Assembly (NCBI RefSeq): GCF_000732925.1
Contig: NZ_CP008953.1
Coordinates: 5,828,001-5,892,000 of the forward strand
DNA: 64,000 bases
Source of the DNA: Amycolatopsis japonica
Lineage (GTDB): Bacteria > Actinomycetota > Actinomycetes > Mycobacteriales > Pseudonocardiaceae
Direction of reading: 5' to 3'
Part shown: positions 1 through 8,592 of the stretch, piece after piece
Position numbering within the stretch: the stretch's first letter is position 1
Layout of the letters: each line of letters opens with the position of its first letter
Notes under the pieces: model-generated
Told to the model about the DNA's origin: nothing
The model's input: the letters and a program-made list of their open reading frames with translations, nothing else
Databases searched by the model: none
Translations under genes and position numbers: made by a program

Positions 1-19
1 TGACCTCCTCCCGCATTTC

Positions 20-68
20 GTCCTCTGGATGCGGTGGTTGGTAAAGCGAACGACCGCATCCAGAGGAC
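20..68. repeat. 16-bp inverted-repeat element, family B, copy 1
   Basis: Perfect 16-bp arms GTCCTCTGGATGCGGT (20-35) and its complement (53-68) enclose a 17-nt loop. The flanks extend the pairing imperfectly (CGCATTTC on the left, TAAACGCG on the right). The element lies at the 3' end of the minus-strand ACT-GNAT gene and supplies its TAG stop. Related copies are at 10833-10880 (both arms) and 22316-22331 (one arm). It could fold as a terminator, but no U-tract follows. Confidence 0.85.
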
Positions 69-1153
69 TAAACGCGGGGGTCGGGGAGCGTGAAGCTCAG
101 GGTGCCGGAGTCTCCGGTGACGCGTTCGGGGCGGAGCCCCACGCGGACGGCGGTGCGGTACAGGGAATCGTCGCCGGGCAGGCAGACGGCGGTGAGCTCG
201 CGCTCCCCCTTGGCCAGGGCGAGCGTGGCGAGCCGGGACAGCAAAGCCGTGCCGATGCCTTGGCGCTGCCAGGAATCCTCGACCAGGAGCGAGATTTCGG
301 CCGCGCCGCCGTCGGCCGACGGGATCAGCTGACCGAGGCCGATCACGTCGCGGCCGCAGACCGCGAGCAGGCTGATCCCGCGCGGCGGCATCAGGAGCCG
401 GTGCAGCCAGCGACGCGGTACGGCACGCATTCCGGTGTGATAGCGGTGGAAGAGCGTCGTCATCGAGCATCTCTGATGCAGCGCGGACACCGCTTCCGCG
501 TCACCGGGGACACCCTTGCGCAGCACGACCGCGGCGCCGTCGGGCCGGTCGAGCACGATCGGGCCGGTCACGTTGTCGCGGACGGCGACGACCAGGCCGG
601 TCAGCGCGACGGCGCGGCTCAATTCCAGTTCGACGAACGGCGACCACCGGCGGCGGGCGACGAACGCGGCGCCGTCCCCCGCGGGGAACACCGCCCGGTG
701 CCCGCCTTCCGTGCGGGCCGGGTTCGACTCGATCGACGGAACCTTCGTGACGACGTCGGCCGCCAGGACGCCGCGGAGCACCTCCGCGAGTCCGTTGGGC
801 TCCTCGACGGCACGTTTGGCCGCGGTGAGGGTCGCGGTGGCTGGATCGACCAGTTCCGCCAGATCCGCGTCGACGACGGCGGAGCATTCGCAGCCTTCGT
901 CGCGGATCGCGTCGATGAGCAGCTGCCGCGGCAACCCGGTGGCCGGCCGCAGGACGATTTCGTCGAGCACGCCGCCGGGCACCGGCAGCACCGACAGCCC
1001 GAGGATGTTGCACTCGAGGTCGGCCAGCCGGATCGCGATCCTGGCCAGCGTGCCGGGCCGGTCGTCCACGCGGATCCGGACACGCCAGGCCGAAGCGGCC
1101 ACCGTCTCTTCGCCGGGATGGACCAGGGCGGGCCGGGCTCGATAGGTCTCCAT
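68..1153 (-). CDS. ACT domain + GNAT N-acetyltransferase
   Basis: A fusion protein of about 361 residues. Residues ~25-95 look like an ACT domain (DDRPGTLARIA opening, then a second beta-alpha unit), a fold that usually binds amino acids or other small ligands. Residues ~205-355 form a GNAT domain with the acetyl-CoA loop RQGIGTALL. This suggests an acetyltransferase sensing an amino acid, like several actinobacterial lysine acetyltransferases that carry a regulatory domain; substrate unknown. An upstream in-frame GTG at 1189 would add 12 residues; the ATG at 1153 is preferred because it starts just before the ACT fold. It ends inside the family B repeat, so its last residues (RV, then TAG) are element sequence. 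Confidence 0.75.
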   Translation of the reverse strand: METYRARPALVHPGEETVAASAWRVRIRVDDRPGTLARIAIRLADLECNILGLSVLPVPGGVLDEIVLRPATGLPRQLLIDAIRDEGCECSAVVDADLAELVDPATATLTAAKRAVEEPNGLAEVLRGVLAADVVTKVPSIESNPARTEGGHRAVFPAGDGAAFVARRRWSPFVELELSRAVALTGLVVAVRDNVTGPIVLDRPDGAAVVLRKGVPGDAEAVSALHQRCSMTTLFHRYHTGMRAVPRRWLHRLLMPPRGISLLAVCGRDVIGLGQLIPSADGGAAEISLLVEDSWQRQGIGTALLSRLATLALAKGERELTAVCLPGDDSLYRTAVRVGLRPERVTGDSGTLSFTLPDPRV

Positions 1154-1248
1154 GACCTCAACGGTCCCGGCCGGTTGTTGCCTGCCCACGGCGCGGGTGT
1201 TTCGCTCAGGTCAGCGTTCGACGCCGCCGCGCAACCGGGGCGAAACAC

Positions 1249-1932
1249 TCAGCGGGGCGTGAGCACGCTGAACTCGTTGCCCTCCGGATCCACCAGGGAC
1301 ACGGCGCCTCGGCTCGCCGTACCGCGCCCTAGCGCGCCCAGCCCCAGCAGGCGCCGGACTTCGGCCGCCCGGCTCCCGCCCGGCCCCGGCGCGATCTCGA
1401 AGCGCAGCCGGTTCCGCTCCACCTTGTCCTCTTTCGTGGCGAGGAACTCGACCCAGGGGCCGCGACCGTCCGGCGGCCGCAGGCCCACGATCGTCTCTTC
1501 CCGGACGCCGATCTCCCAGCCCAGCGCGGCCGCCCAGAACCGCGCGAGCCGCTCCGGATCGAGGGCGTCGACGACGACCGCCGCGAGCGCGCCGGTGCCC
1601 TCGTACTGCTCTCGATGCTCGAGGACACAGAACTCGTTGCCCTCCGGATCCGCTAGCACCACCCACGGCACCCGTTTCTCCTCCGGCGGGCCCTGGCCGA
1701 TGTCGATGTGCCGTGCGCCGAGGGACAGCGCACGGTCCACCAGCTCGGCCTGGTGCCCGGGCGAACGGCTCGCCAGATCCAGATGCAGCCGGTTCTTGCG
1801 CCCTTTGGGCCGCGTTTCGGAACGAAACGCCGGCTCGAACGGCGCGTCCCAGCTGAACAGCCCTTCCCAGAAACCCGCCAGATCCCTGGGAAGGGCCGAA
1901 TCGAAGACCAGGTTCACCAGATGTGCCACCAC
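1249..1932 (-). CDS. VOC family (glyoxalase-like) protein, two domains
   Basis: 227 residues with two vicinal-oxygen-chelate halves, each ending in the typical DPEGNEF strand (DPEGNEFCVLEH near residue 100, DPEGNEFSVLTP at the C-terminus). VOC proteins bind a metal or small hydrophobic ligands and cover dioxygenases, glyoxalases and resistance proteins; no specific reaction can be assigned. The GTG start at 1932 lies 6 nt after a TAGGTT box (minus strand, 1939-1944), an arrangement typical of leaderless actinobacterial mRNAs. The two repeated halves suggest an internal duplication forming a full module in one chain. Confidence 0.75.
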   Translation of the reverse strand: MVAHLVNLVFDSALPRDLAGFWEGLFSWDAPFEPAFRSETRPKGRKNRLHLDLASRSPGHQAELVDRALSLGARHIDIGQGPPEEKRVPWVVLADPEGNEFCVLEHREQYEGTGALAAVVVDALDPERLARFWAAALGWEIGVREETIVGLRPPDGRGPWVEFLATKEDKVERNRLRFEIAPGPGGSRAAEVRRLLGLGALGRGTASRGAVSLVDPEGNEFSVLTPR

Positions 1933-1935
1933 ACC

Positions 1936-2011
1936 GTGAACCTAGACGGCACCACCGACACTTTCCTTGTCGTAGGTGAACCCGCGACCAACGGCGGCCG
2001 AGTAGGTTCAC
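1936..2011. promoter_or_regulatory. Repeated GGTTCAC motifs upstream of the VOC gene
   Basis: GTGAACCTA at 1936-1944 and its inverted partner TAGGTTCAC at 2003-2011, with a third related TAGGTGAAC at 1974-1982, lie in the gap upstream of the VOC gene. The proximal copy contains the probable -10 box. This looks like a regulator-binding arrangement, but no regulator is adjacent. Confidence 0.35.
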
Positions 2012-2087
2012 GTGTTCGGTCGCTCTACAGGCACATCTTCAGCTCCGTCGACCCGCTCTTGACCGGTTTGGCTTCCCCACCGACCGG

Positions 2088-2852
2088 TCATCGGGTCGCG
2101 AGCCGCAGAAGGGCCCAGAGTTGTCCCGCCATGTCCTGGTCTCCGCTGACCGTCACCGCCGTCGGACCCGCCCGGCCCCAGAGCCAGCGGTAGATCTTGT
2201 CCGGCTTCCCGGTGATCAGATCGTCCGCGCGCTGGGCTTCGTCGGCCGAGCACCGCCAGGCGACCGTCTCCGTGGGGCCGGCCCTGGCGATCCAGGTGTG
2301 GCCCGCGGTGCGGACACCGACGGATCCGGTCTTGGTGCCGGACAGCCCGAGCAACGGCAGCCGCTGCCCGAACCAGAGCACCAGCGCCTCGTCGATCCCG
2401 TCGACCGCCACGTCTTCGGGGATCTCCGACACGTCCCGGCCGGCCGCGCTCTCCGCGTCGATCCGGTGGATCGTCGTCTCGTGCGCCATCCGGCGCCGCC
2501 AGAACCCGTAACTGCGGTCCGCCGGCCACCAGGTCGGTGCCAGTTCGTCCGGATCGTGCGCGGACAGCTCGGCGACGAGCTCGTCCCGGCCCTCGCGGAA
2601 GTACTCATCCAGGGTCTGCCCCGGCCCTGGTTTGCGCTGCCAGTGCTCGGGACGCCGCCCGTCGGTGATCCAGCGGCGGGTGACCCGGTACACGCTGCCC
2701 ACGTGCCGGAGGACCTCGCCGAGTGTCCAGCCGGGGCAGGTCGGGACCGGCGCGTCGGCGGACGCGGTGTGCGCCACCTGAGCCATCAGCTCGGTTTCGG
2801 CGCCGATCACCTCCAGGAACCTGCCCTGGTCGATCATGGCCTGCCCGGCCAT
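2088..2852 (-). CDS. Maleylpyruvate isomerase family mycothiol-dependent protein
   Basis: About 254 residues of the MDMPI/DinB-like four-helix fold. Family marks visible are the N-terminal CPGWTLGEVLRHVG stretch, whose His is a likely metal ligand, and the HETTIHRIDAE segment, an HExxxH arrangement giving the remaining ligands. These proteins use mycothiol, the actinobacterial thiol, for isomerisation or S-transfer detoxification; the substrate here is unknown. The start may be the ATG six residues into the frame (MIDQGRFLEV). It stands alone between divergent or unrelated genes and gives no operon clue. Confidence 0.75.
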   Translation of the reverse strand: MAGQAMIDQGRFLEVIGAETELMAQVAHTASADAPVPTCPGWTLGEVLRHVGSVYRVTRRWITDGRRPEHWQRKPGPGQTLDEYFREGRDELVAELSAHDPDELAPTWWPADRSYGFWRRRMAHETTIHRIDAESAAGRDVSEIPEDVAVDGIDEALVLWFGQRLPLLGLSGTKTGSVGVRTAGHTWIARAGPTETVAWRCSADEAQRADDLITGKPDKIYRWLWGRAGPTAVTVSGDQDMAGQLWALLRLATR

Positions 2853-2876
2853 CGGGCACCCCCTCTCCCCGGTGAT

Positions 2877-3359
2877 TCAGGCGACATGCGCCGAATCACC
2901 CATCGGCAGCCCGTGCACCACCCGTCGCACCAGTTCCAGGAACACCGTGGCGGCCCGCGTCAGCTCGTCCGCCAGTTCGACGGTGACCTTGCCGGTGATA
3001 CCCGCCTGCGCGGCGGCCCGCGTCGCCGAGTTGGCCGCGAAGAACGCCGCCCATTCCTTCAGCTCGGGCGCGACGGAGTCGAGCAGCACCCAGCCGCTCG
3101 CCGGGCGGGCACGGCCCCGGTGCGGACGGCCGCGGGCCTCCAGTACCGCCGCGGCGCCCCGCAGCGCGGCGAGATAGGCACCGATGAACCGCTCCGCGGG
3201 ATCGTTTTCCCGCTCTGCTTCGGCGAGCCCCCGCCTCGCCTGTGCGTACAAGGAGACCGCCGCGGGTGGTGCCGGCGGGCGCAACGACATGGGCAGGGCG
3301 GGCTGCGCGGTGCCCCCCGGCCTCTCGGCTTCGTCGGGGGACACGACCGAAACGGACAT
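2877..3359 (-). CDS. SAV_6107-type HEPN domain protein
   Basis: A 160-residue mostly helical protein. The core from about residue 35 (SLYAQARRGLAEAERENDPAE) to the C-terminus matches the SAV_6107-like HEPN family found across actinobacteria. HEPN proteins are often nucleotide-binding helical bundles or RNases in toxin-antitoxin or stress systems; the usual RNase R-x4-6-H motif is not evident here, so catalysis is not claimed. The first ~30 residues are Pro/Ala-rich and probably disordered. A perfect actinobacterial LexA box lies ~100 nt upstream (3460-3475), so DNA-damage induction is likely. No antitoxin-like partner overlaps it. Confidence 0.65.
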   Translation of the reverse strand: MSVSVVSPDEAERPGGTAQPALPMSLRPPAPPAAVSLYAQARRGLAEAERENDPAERFIGAYLAALRGAAAVLEARGRPHRGRARPASGWVLLDSVAPELKEWAAFFAANSATRAAAQAGITGKVTVELADELTRAATVFLELVRRVVHGLPMGDSAHVA

Positions 3360-3459
3360 GACGACCCTCCTCCTGTACGTGAGCGCCGGCCGGTGCCCGG
3401 CGCCGAGGCGCTTCCCCCGCCCCCGCGCCGGGCACCTACCGGTGCGCGCTCACCGAATG

Positions 3460-3475
3460 TCGAACGTCTGTTCGA
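3460..3475. promoter_or_regulatory. Perfect SOS (LexA) box
   Basis: TCGAACGTCTGTTCGA matches the mycobacterial/actinobacterial LexA consensus TCGAAC-N4-GTTCGA exactly. It lies in the divergent gap between the HEPN gene (minus) and ybaK-like gene (plus). On the minus strand it falls between a plausible -35 (TTGGAG) and -10 (GACATT), which favours control of the HEPN gene. Confidence 0.75.
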
Positions 3476-3580
3476 ACAACTCCAATGTAACCCTGAAGTG
3501 CTCATTTCTTCAACCCCGTAGCGGGGTGATCGCCGCATGTGGTGCGGGACACGGCATCGGCCACGTGATCTCATAGGCGT

Positions 3581-4102
3581 ATGAGCACCATCGACCATCC
3601 CTCGGTGGCCAAGGTCGCGGCCGCGCTCGCCGAGGCGGGCCAGCAGGCCGCCGCGGACGGGATCCGGATCCTCCCCGCCGAAGTCCGCACGGCCGCCCAG
3701 GCCGCCGAAGCACTCGGTGTCGAGGTCGGCGCGATCGCGAACAGCCTCGTCTTCCGCAGCCGCACCGGCGACACCGAAACGGCCCTGCTCGCCCTGACCT
3801 CCGGCGCGCACCGCGCCGACACCGGTCTCCTCGCTTCGCTGACCGGCGCCGACGAGATCGGCAAGGCGGACGCGGATTTCGTCCGCGCGCACACCGGGCA
3901 GCCGATCGGCGGCGTCGCCCCGGTCGGTCACCCGAAGGCGTTGACCACCCTCGTCGACACCGCGTTACGCGCCCACGAAGTCGTCTGGGCGGCCGCCGGG
4001 CATCCGAAGTCGGTGTACCCCACGACGTTCGCCGGCCTCGTCGCGCTGACCGGGGGCACTCCCGCGGACGTCGCGGGCGACAGGCAGGATGGGCGCCCGT
4101 GA
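3581..4102 (+). CDS. ybaK: YbaK/EbsC-type aminoacyl-tRNA deacylase
   Basis: 173 residues matching the YbaK/ProX prolyl-tRNA-synthetase-associated editing domain over almost their whole length. Members hydrolyse mischarged aminoacyl-tRNAs such as Cys-tRNAPro in trans. Visible marks are the SLVFRS strand near residue 65, the ALTSGAHRAD segment and the IGGVAPVGHP loop near 110 that shapes the substrate pocket. The stop overlaps the GTG start of the next gene by 4 nt (GTGA), so the two are translationally coupled. The upstream 220-nt divergent region contains the SOS box, but control of this gene by LexA is less likely than of the HEPN gene. Confidence 0.8.
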   Translation: MSTIDHPSVAKVAAALAEAGQQAAADGIRILPAEVRTAAQAAEALGVEVGAIANSLVFRSRTGDTETALLALTSGAHRADTGLLASLTGADEIGKADADFVRAHTGQPIGGVAPVGHPKALTTLVDTALRAHEVVWAAAGHPKSVYPTTFAGLVALTGGTPADVAGDRQDGRP

Positions 4103-4662
4103 CCGCGATGTCCTCGGAATGCACCCGCTACGTCCAGCTGTCCGCGGACGAGTTCCGCGCCCGGCTCCCCGAGGCGCTGACCATCTACGTCAACGCCATG
4201 CGCTACCCCGAAGGCACGGCGGAGCAACGCGCGCCGATGTGGCTCACGCACGCGCTGCGCGAAGGCTGGCGCTGCATGGCCGCGCTCGACGCGGACGGCG
4301 TCCTGCTCGGGCTCGCCTACGGCTACAAGGGCCGCGGCGGCCAGTGGTGGCACGAACAGGTCCGCCACGGCCTGACCCGTCGCGAGGGCCAGGCCGCCGC
4401 CGAGCACTGGATGTCCGACTACTTCGAGCTCACCGAGATCCACGTCAGCCCCGAAAGCCAGGGGAAACGGATCGGCGAAGACCTCCTGCGACGGCTGCTC
4501 GACGGCGTGCCCAGCGCCCACGTCCTCCTTTCCACGCCGGAAGGCACCAGCCGGGCCTGGAACCTGTACCGGCGCGTCGGATTCGTCGATGTGCTGCGGG
4601 ACTACCACTTCGCCGGGGATCCGCGGCCCTTCGCGATCCTCGGCCGGACGCTGCCGCTCTAG
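4099..4662 (+). CDS. GNAT family N-acetyltransferase
   Basis: 187 residues. The GNAT acetyl-CoA motif is HVSPESQGKRIGEDLLRRLL (QGKRIG corresponds to Q/RxxGxG/A), followed by a final beta strand SRAWNLYRRVGF typical of the family. An aromatic insert (GGQWWHEQVRHGL) precedes the core. Substrate unknown. It starts with a GTG overlapping the stop of the YbaK-like gene, suggesting a two-gene operon. Its last 4 nt overlap the 3' end of the convergent EamA gene. Confidence 0.75.
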   Translation: MTAMSSECTRYVQLSADEFRARLPEALTIYVNAMRYPEGTAEQRAPMWLTHALREGWRCMAALDADGVLLGLAYGYKGRGGQWWHEQVRHGLTRREGQAAAEHWMSDYFELTEIHVSPESQGKRIGEDLLRRLLDGVPSAHVLLSTPEGTSRAWNLYRRVGFVDVLRDYHFAGDPRPFAILGRTLPL

Positions 4663-5540
4663 GGTTTCGTGTAGGCGACCGCGAGCGCGGCGATGAGTAC
4701 CACCGCGCCGCACCAGCCCACGGCGCCGAGCCGTTCCCCGAGCACGGCCATGGACAGCAGCGCGGCGGTCAGCGGTTCGAGCAGCGCGGACAACGCGGCC
4801 AGGACCGGATGCGCGCTTTCGAGGCCGCGGAAGTACGCGGCGTACGCCAGCGCCGTGGGCACGACGCCGAAGTAGACGACGAGCGCGAGCACGTCGGCCT
4901 GAAACGGCACGGCCATCCCGAACCACAACGCGGCGGGAGTGAGCGCGGCGCCGCCGATCAGGCAGCCGAAAGCCGTGGTGGGCAAGGGATCCAGCCCCTC
5001 GACCCGGGTCGCGGTCACGAGTGTCAGCGCGGCGAACCCGGCCGCGGCGAGCAGGGCGAACAAGACACCGGCGACGTCGGCTTCCTGCCCTGGCGTCCAT
5101 TGCAGCAGCGCGAGCCCGGCGAGCGACCCGGCCAGGGACACGGCCGTCCACGCTCCGGGCAGGCGGCGGGTTTTGACGACCGTCGCGACGGCGAGCAGCA
5201 CCGGCGCGCTGCCGATGGTGGTCATCGTCGCGACGCTCACGGAACTCAGCGAGACCGAGGCGAAGTAGCTGGTCTGGAAGAGCGCGAACAACCCGCCGAC
5301 CGCCAGGAGGCGGCGACGGGCCTGTGGCGTGCGGGGAAGGCCGCGAAGGCCTCCGGTGAGCCAGAGGTAGCCGGTGGCGATCACACCGCCGATGAGCAGC
5401 CGGTACGCGGCGACGCTCAGCGGATGGAGCCCCGCCCGGGAGGCGAGCAGGGATCCGGCGAGGCCGCCGGTCCCCCAGAGGACCCCGGCGAGGACGAGCG
5501 CGGCCGACGATCGGGCACGCGTGGGTACGGCAACGGACAT
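4659..5540 (-). CDS. EamA (DMT superfamily) exporter
   Basis: 293 residues with ten predicted membrane segments in two EamA repeats, the usual architecture of drug/metabolite exporters (RhtA/YdcZ-like). The first repeat begins at ~15 (LVLAGVLWGTGGLAGSLLAS), the second near 160. Substrates in this family are amino acids or other small metabolites; none can be assigned. A good ribosome site (CAGGAG, 8 nt upstream) supports the ATG at 5540. Confidence 0.8.
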   Translation of the reverse strand: MSVAVPTRARSSAALVLAGVLWGTGGLAGSLLASRAGLHPLSVAAYRLLIGGVIATGYLWLTGGLRGLPRTPQARRRLLAVGGLFALFQTSYFASVSLSSVSVATMTTIGSAPVLLAVATVVKTRRLPGAWTAVSLAGSLAGLALLQWTPGQEADVAGVLFALLAAAGFAALTLVTATRVEGLDPLPTTAFGCLIGGAALTPAALWFGMAVPFQADVLALVVYFGVVPTALAYAAYFRGLESAHPVLAALSALLEPLTAALLSMAVLGERLGAVGWCGAVVLIAALAVAYTKP

Positions 5541-5770
5541 GGGGAAACGCTCCTGCGTCTGTGTCTGTCGGAAAGGACGTCGACGACGCGGGGTGCTTCA
5601 GTGCAGCACGGATCGGCCGGGCGGCGGGAACGCCGCGCGGCCGGAGACACCCCGCTCAGGAAGCGGGGGGTGGGGTGACGAGAAAGATCCGGTGCACGAG
5701 AGGGAACGTATCAAGGCCGCGGTATCGGGGGCACGTGAATTGCGGCACGCGGAGGCCCCCTCCGGATGCA

Positions 5771-5817
5771 AGGAACGGTCCTTTCCTTGCGAAATTTGCA
5801 AGGAAAGGACCGTTCCT
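5771..5817. terminator. Long intergenic hairpin, family A (20-bp stem)
   Basis: Perfect 20-bp arms (5771-5790 and 5798-5817) around a 7-nt loop GAAATTT, containing the core GGTCCTTTCCTTGC. It lies just downstream of the minus-strand DUF885 gene's stop at 5843 and so can terminate that transcript. The rest of the 302-nt gap 5541-5842 shows no gene. The stem core is shared with the palindrome at 15249-15301. Confidence 0.7.
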
Positions 5818-5842
5818 GGCACGGGCGGGCGAGAGCGGCGGG

Positions 5843-7528
5843 TCAGTCGAGAGCGGCCAGCATCTCCCGCAGCGTGTCGAGCCCCATCCCGCCGAGCGCC
5901 AGCGCCCGCGTGTGGAACTGCTTGATGTCGAACGCGTCGCCCTGCCGCGCGCGGGCCTCCTCGCGGGCGGTGAGCCAGAGCCGTTCGCCGAGCTTGTACG
6001 ACGGCGCCTGCCCCGGCCAGCCCAGGTAGCGGTCGATCTCGTCGTGCACGTGGGCCGGGTCGGTGACGGTCCGGGTGAGCATGAACTCCAGGCCCAGCTC
6101 GGGCGTCCACCGCTCGCCCTCGTGGAAACCGGTGCCCGCCGGGATCTCCAGTTCCAGGTGCATGCCGATGTCGACGATCACCCGCGCGGCGCGGAACAGC
6201 TGCTCGGACAGCATGCCGAACAGTTCGCCGTCGTCGGCGAGGAACCCGAGGTCCTCCATGAGCCGCTCGGAGTACAGCGCCCAGCCCTCGGCGTGCCCGG
6301 AGGTGAACGCGAGCAGCCGCTGGTACTTGTTCAGCGACTCCGACTGGTCGACCGCGGTCGCGATCTGCAGGTGGTGACCCGGCGCGCCCTCGTGGTAGAC
6401 GGTGCTGACCTCGCGCCAGGTGGTGAACTCGTCCCGGCCCTGCGGCAGCGACCACCACATGCGGCCGGGGCGGGAGAAGTCCTCGCTCGGGCCGGTGTAG
6501 TACGCGCCGACGGTGCCGCCCGGCGGGGCGATCTTGCACTCCAGCGCCATCACCCGGTCGGAGATGTCGAAGTGCTTGCCGCGCAACGACTTCAACGCGT
6601 TGTCGGACAGGTTCTGCATCCAGGCCTGGAATTCCGCCCGGCCACGCACGGTGTACTTGGGGTCGGCGTCGAGGGCGGCGGCCGCCTCGGCGAGGGTGGC
6701 GCCGGGCTTGATCCGGCCGGCGACCTCGCGCATCTCGGTTTCGAGGCGGGTGAACTCGGCCCAGCCCCAGGCGTAGGCCTCGTCCAGGTCGAGGGTGGCG
6801 CCGGTGAACACCCGGGACCACAGCTGGTAGACCTCGGCGCCGACGGCGTCCTTGACCGGCGCCAGCGGGGCGAGCTCGGCGCGGAGGAAACCGGCGAACT
6901 CCGCGTACGCCTCCTGGGCGGCGTGAGCGGCCTGGCCGAGTTCGGCGCGGAGCTTCTCGTCGACGTCTTTCGCGCCGGAGGCGAGGGTCTCGAAGAAACC
7001 GGTCTCGTCCTTCAGCCCGGCCCAGGTTTCGGCCTGTTCGGCGACCTTGCCGACCTGCCGCAACGCCGCCACCCGGCCCGCGTCGGCGGACGCGAGCAGC
7101 GACGTACGGAGACCGTCGAGCGCTTCGGGCACCCTCGCCATCCGGGCGGCGATCGTCGCCCAGTCCTGCGCGGTCTCGGTGGGCATGAAGTCGAAGACCA
7201 TGCGCAGTTCCTGCACCGGGCTTTCGATCACGTTCAGCGCCGCGATGTCGAGACCGGCTTCGTGGATCTCGAGGTTCAGCGCGATCCGCTCGCTGAACAC
7301 GGCCTTGGCCGCGCGTTCACCGTCGTCGACCGGTTCGGCCGCGGCGATGTCGGCCAGTGCGCGCGCGGCGATCGCGGCCCTGGCCGCGTGCCCGGCGGGC
7401 GAATAGTCGGTCAGCTGGTCGTCGTATCCGGAGATTCCGAACGTCGTCGCGGCGACCGGGTCGGCCGCGGCGTACTCGTCGACGTACCGGTCACAGATCT
7501 CGTGCACACTTCGCGCGGTTGAAGCCAT
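5843..7528 (-). CDS. DUF885 family protein (putative metallopeptidase)
   Basis: About 561 residues of the DUF885 family, mostly helical, usually 550-600 residues. The likely catalytic signature is YHEGAPGHHLQ (HExxxGHH), a variant zinc-binding motif, around residue 380. No signal peptide is visible, so it is probably cytoplasmic. Substrate unknown; relatives are described as dipeptidase-like. The start at 7528 is chosen because TAGCGT sits 7 nt upstream of this ATG, a leaderless arrangement; the in-frame GTG at 7537 is less likely. Probably single-gene, ended by the hairpin at 5771-5817. Confidence 0.75.
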   Translation of the reverse strand: MASTARSVHEICDRYVDEYAAADPVAATTFGISGYDDQLTDYSPAGHAARAAIAARALADIAAAEPVDDGERAAKAVFSERIALNLEIHEAGLDIAALNVIESPVQELRMVFDFMPTETAQDWATIAARMARVPEALDGLRTSLLASADAGRVAALRQVGKVAEQAETWAGLKDETGFFETLASGAKDVDEKLRAELGQAAHAAQEAYAEFAGFLRAELAPLAPVKDAVGAEVYQLWSRVFTGATLDLDEAYAWGWAEFTRLETEMREVAGRIKPGATLAEAAAALDADPKYTVRGRAEFQAWMQNLSDNALKSLRGKHFDISDRVMALECKIAPPGGTVGAYYTGPSEDFSRPGRMWWSLPQGRDEFTTWREVSTVYHEGAPGHHLQIATAVDQSESLNKYQRLLAFTSGHAEGWALYSERLMEDLGFLADDGELFGMLSEQLFRAARVIVDIGMHLELEIPAGTGFHEGERWTPELGLEFMLTRTVTDPAHVHDEIDRYLGWPGQAPSYKLGERLWLTAREEARARQGDAFDIKQFHTRALALGGMGLDTLREMLAALD

Positions 7529-7570
7529 GACCGGCACGCTACCGGGATCGCGGGCGACTTCGGTACGGAG

Positions 7571-8455
7571 TTACGCCCGCGCGGGGACCAACCCGAGCCT
7601 GCTGACCACCTCACGCGTGGCCTTGGACCGGTTGAACGTATAGAAGTGCAGGTCGGGGACGCCTTCGGCGATGAGCCGCTCGCCCAGCTCGGTCACCGCG
7701 TCGATACCCGCGGCGCGGAAGGCCTTCGGGTCGTCGGCCAGCGGCTCCAGCCGGTCCAGCAGCCGCCGCGGCGCGGGCGCGCCGGACAGCTTGATGGACG
7801 TGTGCAGCGTCCGCGGCGTGGTCAGCGGCATGATGCCGGGGATGACCAGTGCCTCGCAGCCGGTGGCCGCCACCCGGTCACGCAGGCGGAGGAAGTCCTC
7901 CGGTTCGAAGAACAGCTGCGCGATCGCGAAATCCGCGCCCGCGCGCAGCTTGCGCACGAGGTATTCGGTGTCGGCTTCGAGGTCGGCCGAGCGAGGGTGG
8001 CCATACGGGAAGGCCGAGACTCCGACGCAGAAGTCGCCGAGAGAACGCACCAGTTCGACGAGTTCCTCGGCGTAGTTCAGCCCGTCCGGATGCGGGACCC
8101 AGTCGCCGTAGACATCGCCCGGCGGGTCGCCCCGCAGCGCGAGGATGTTCCGCACGCCGACGGCGGCGTACCAGCCGATGACGTTGCGCAGTTCCGCGAC
8201 CGAGTGGTTCACGGCGGTGAGGTGCGCCATCGGCACCAGCGTGGTTTCGGTCGCGACGCGGGCGATGCTGCGGATCGTGCCGTCCCGGCTGGAGCCGCCC
8301 GCGCCGTAGGTGATCGACATGTATGCCGGGTCCAGCGGCTCGAGTTCCCGGATCGACTTCCATAGAACGGCCTCGTCGGCCGCGTCCCGGGGCGGGAAGA
8401 ACTCGATGGAGAACACGGGTCCATCACCCTGCAACCGCTCGACCACCGACGTCAT
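7571..8455 (-). CDS. metF: 5,10-methylenetetrahydrofolate reductase
   Basis: 294 residues, full family length. Reduces 5,10-methylene-THF to 5-methyl-THF for methionine synthesis, using FAD. Visible marks are the N-terminal FSIEFFPPRD strand with the catalytic Glu, SITYGAGGS near 50, ILALRGDPPGD and the C-terminal HFYTFNRS strand. The ATG at 8455 is preferred over that at 8464: a TAACAT box overlaps the upstream ATG and leaves 7 nt to the chosen start. In mycobacteria and Streptomyces metF lies on the mraZ side of the dcw cluster next to the prenyl synthase; here it is on the ftsQ side. Confidence 0.93.
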   Translation of the reverse strand: MTSVVERLQGDGPVFSIEFFPPRDAADEAVLWKSIRELEPLDPAYMSITYGAGGSSRDGTIRSIARVATETTLVPMAHLTAVNHSVAELRNVIGWYAAVGVRNILALRGDPPGDVYGDWVPHPDGLNYAEELVELVRSLGDFCVGVSAFPYGHPRSADLEADTEYLVRKLRAGADFAIAQLFFEPEDFLRLRDRVAATGCEALVIPGIMPLTTPRTLHTSIKLSGAPAPRRLLDRLEPLADDPKAFRAAGIDAVTELGERLIAEGVPDLHFYTFNRSKATREVVSRLGLVPARA

Positions 8456-8592
8456 ACGGCCCATGTTAAGGGGGAATGTCCGCTGGCTGGGAGCCCCCTC
8501 TCAGGCTATGGACGGGCGACTTCGGCCACGTACGAGCGGTTGCCGACGGGGGCCGACCTGGGGAGACTCGGAGACGAGCACAGGGAGCCGCC

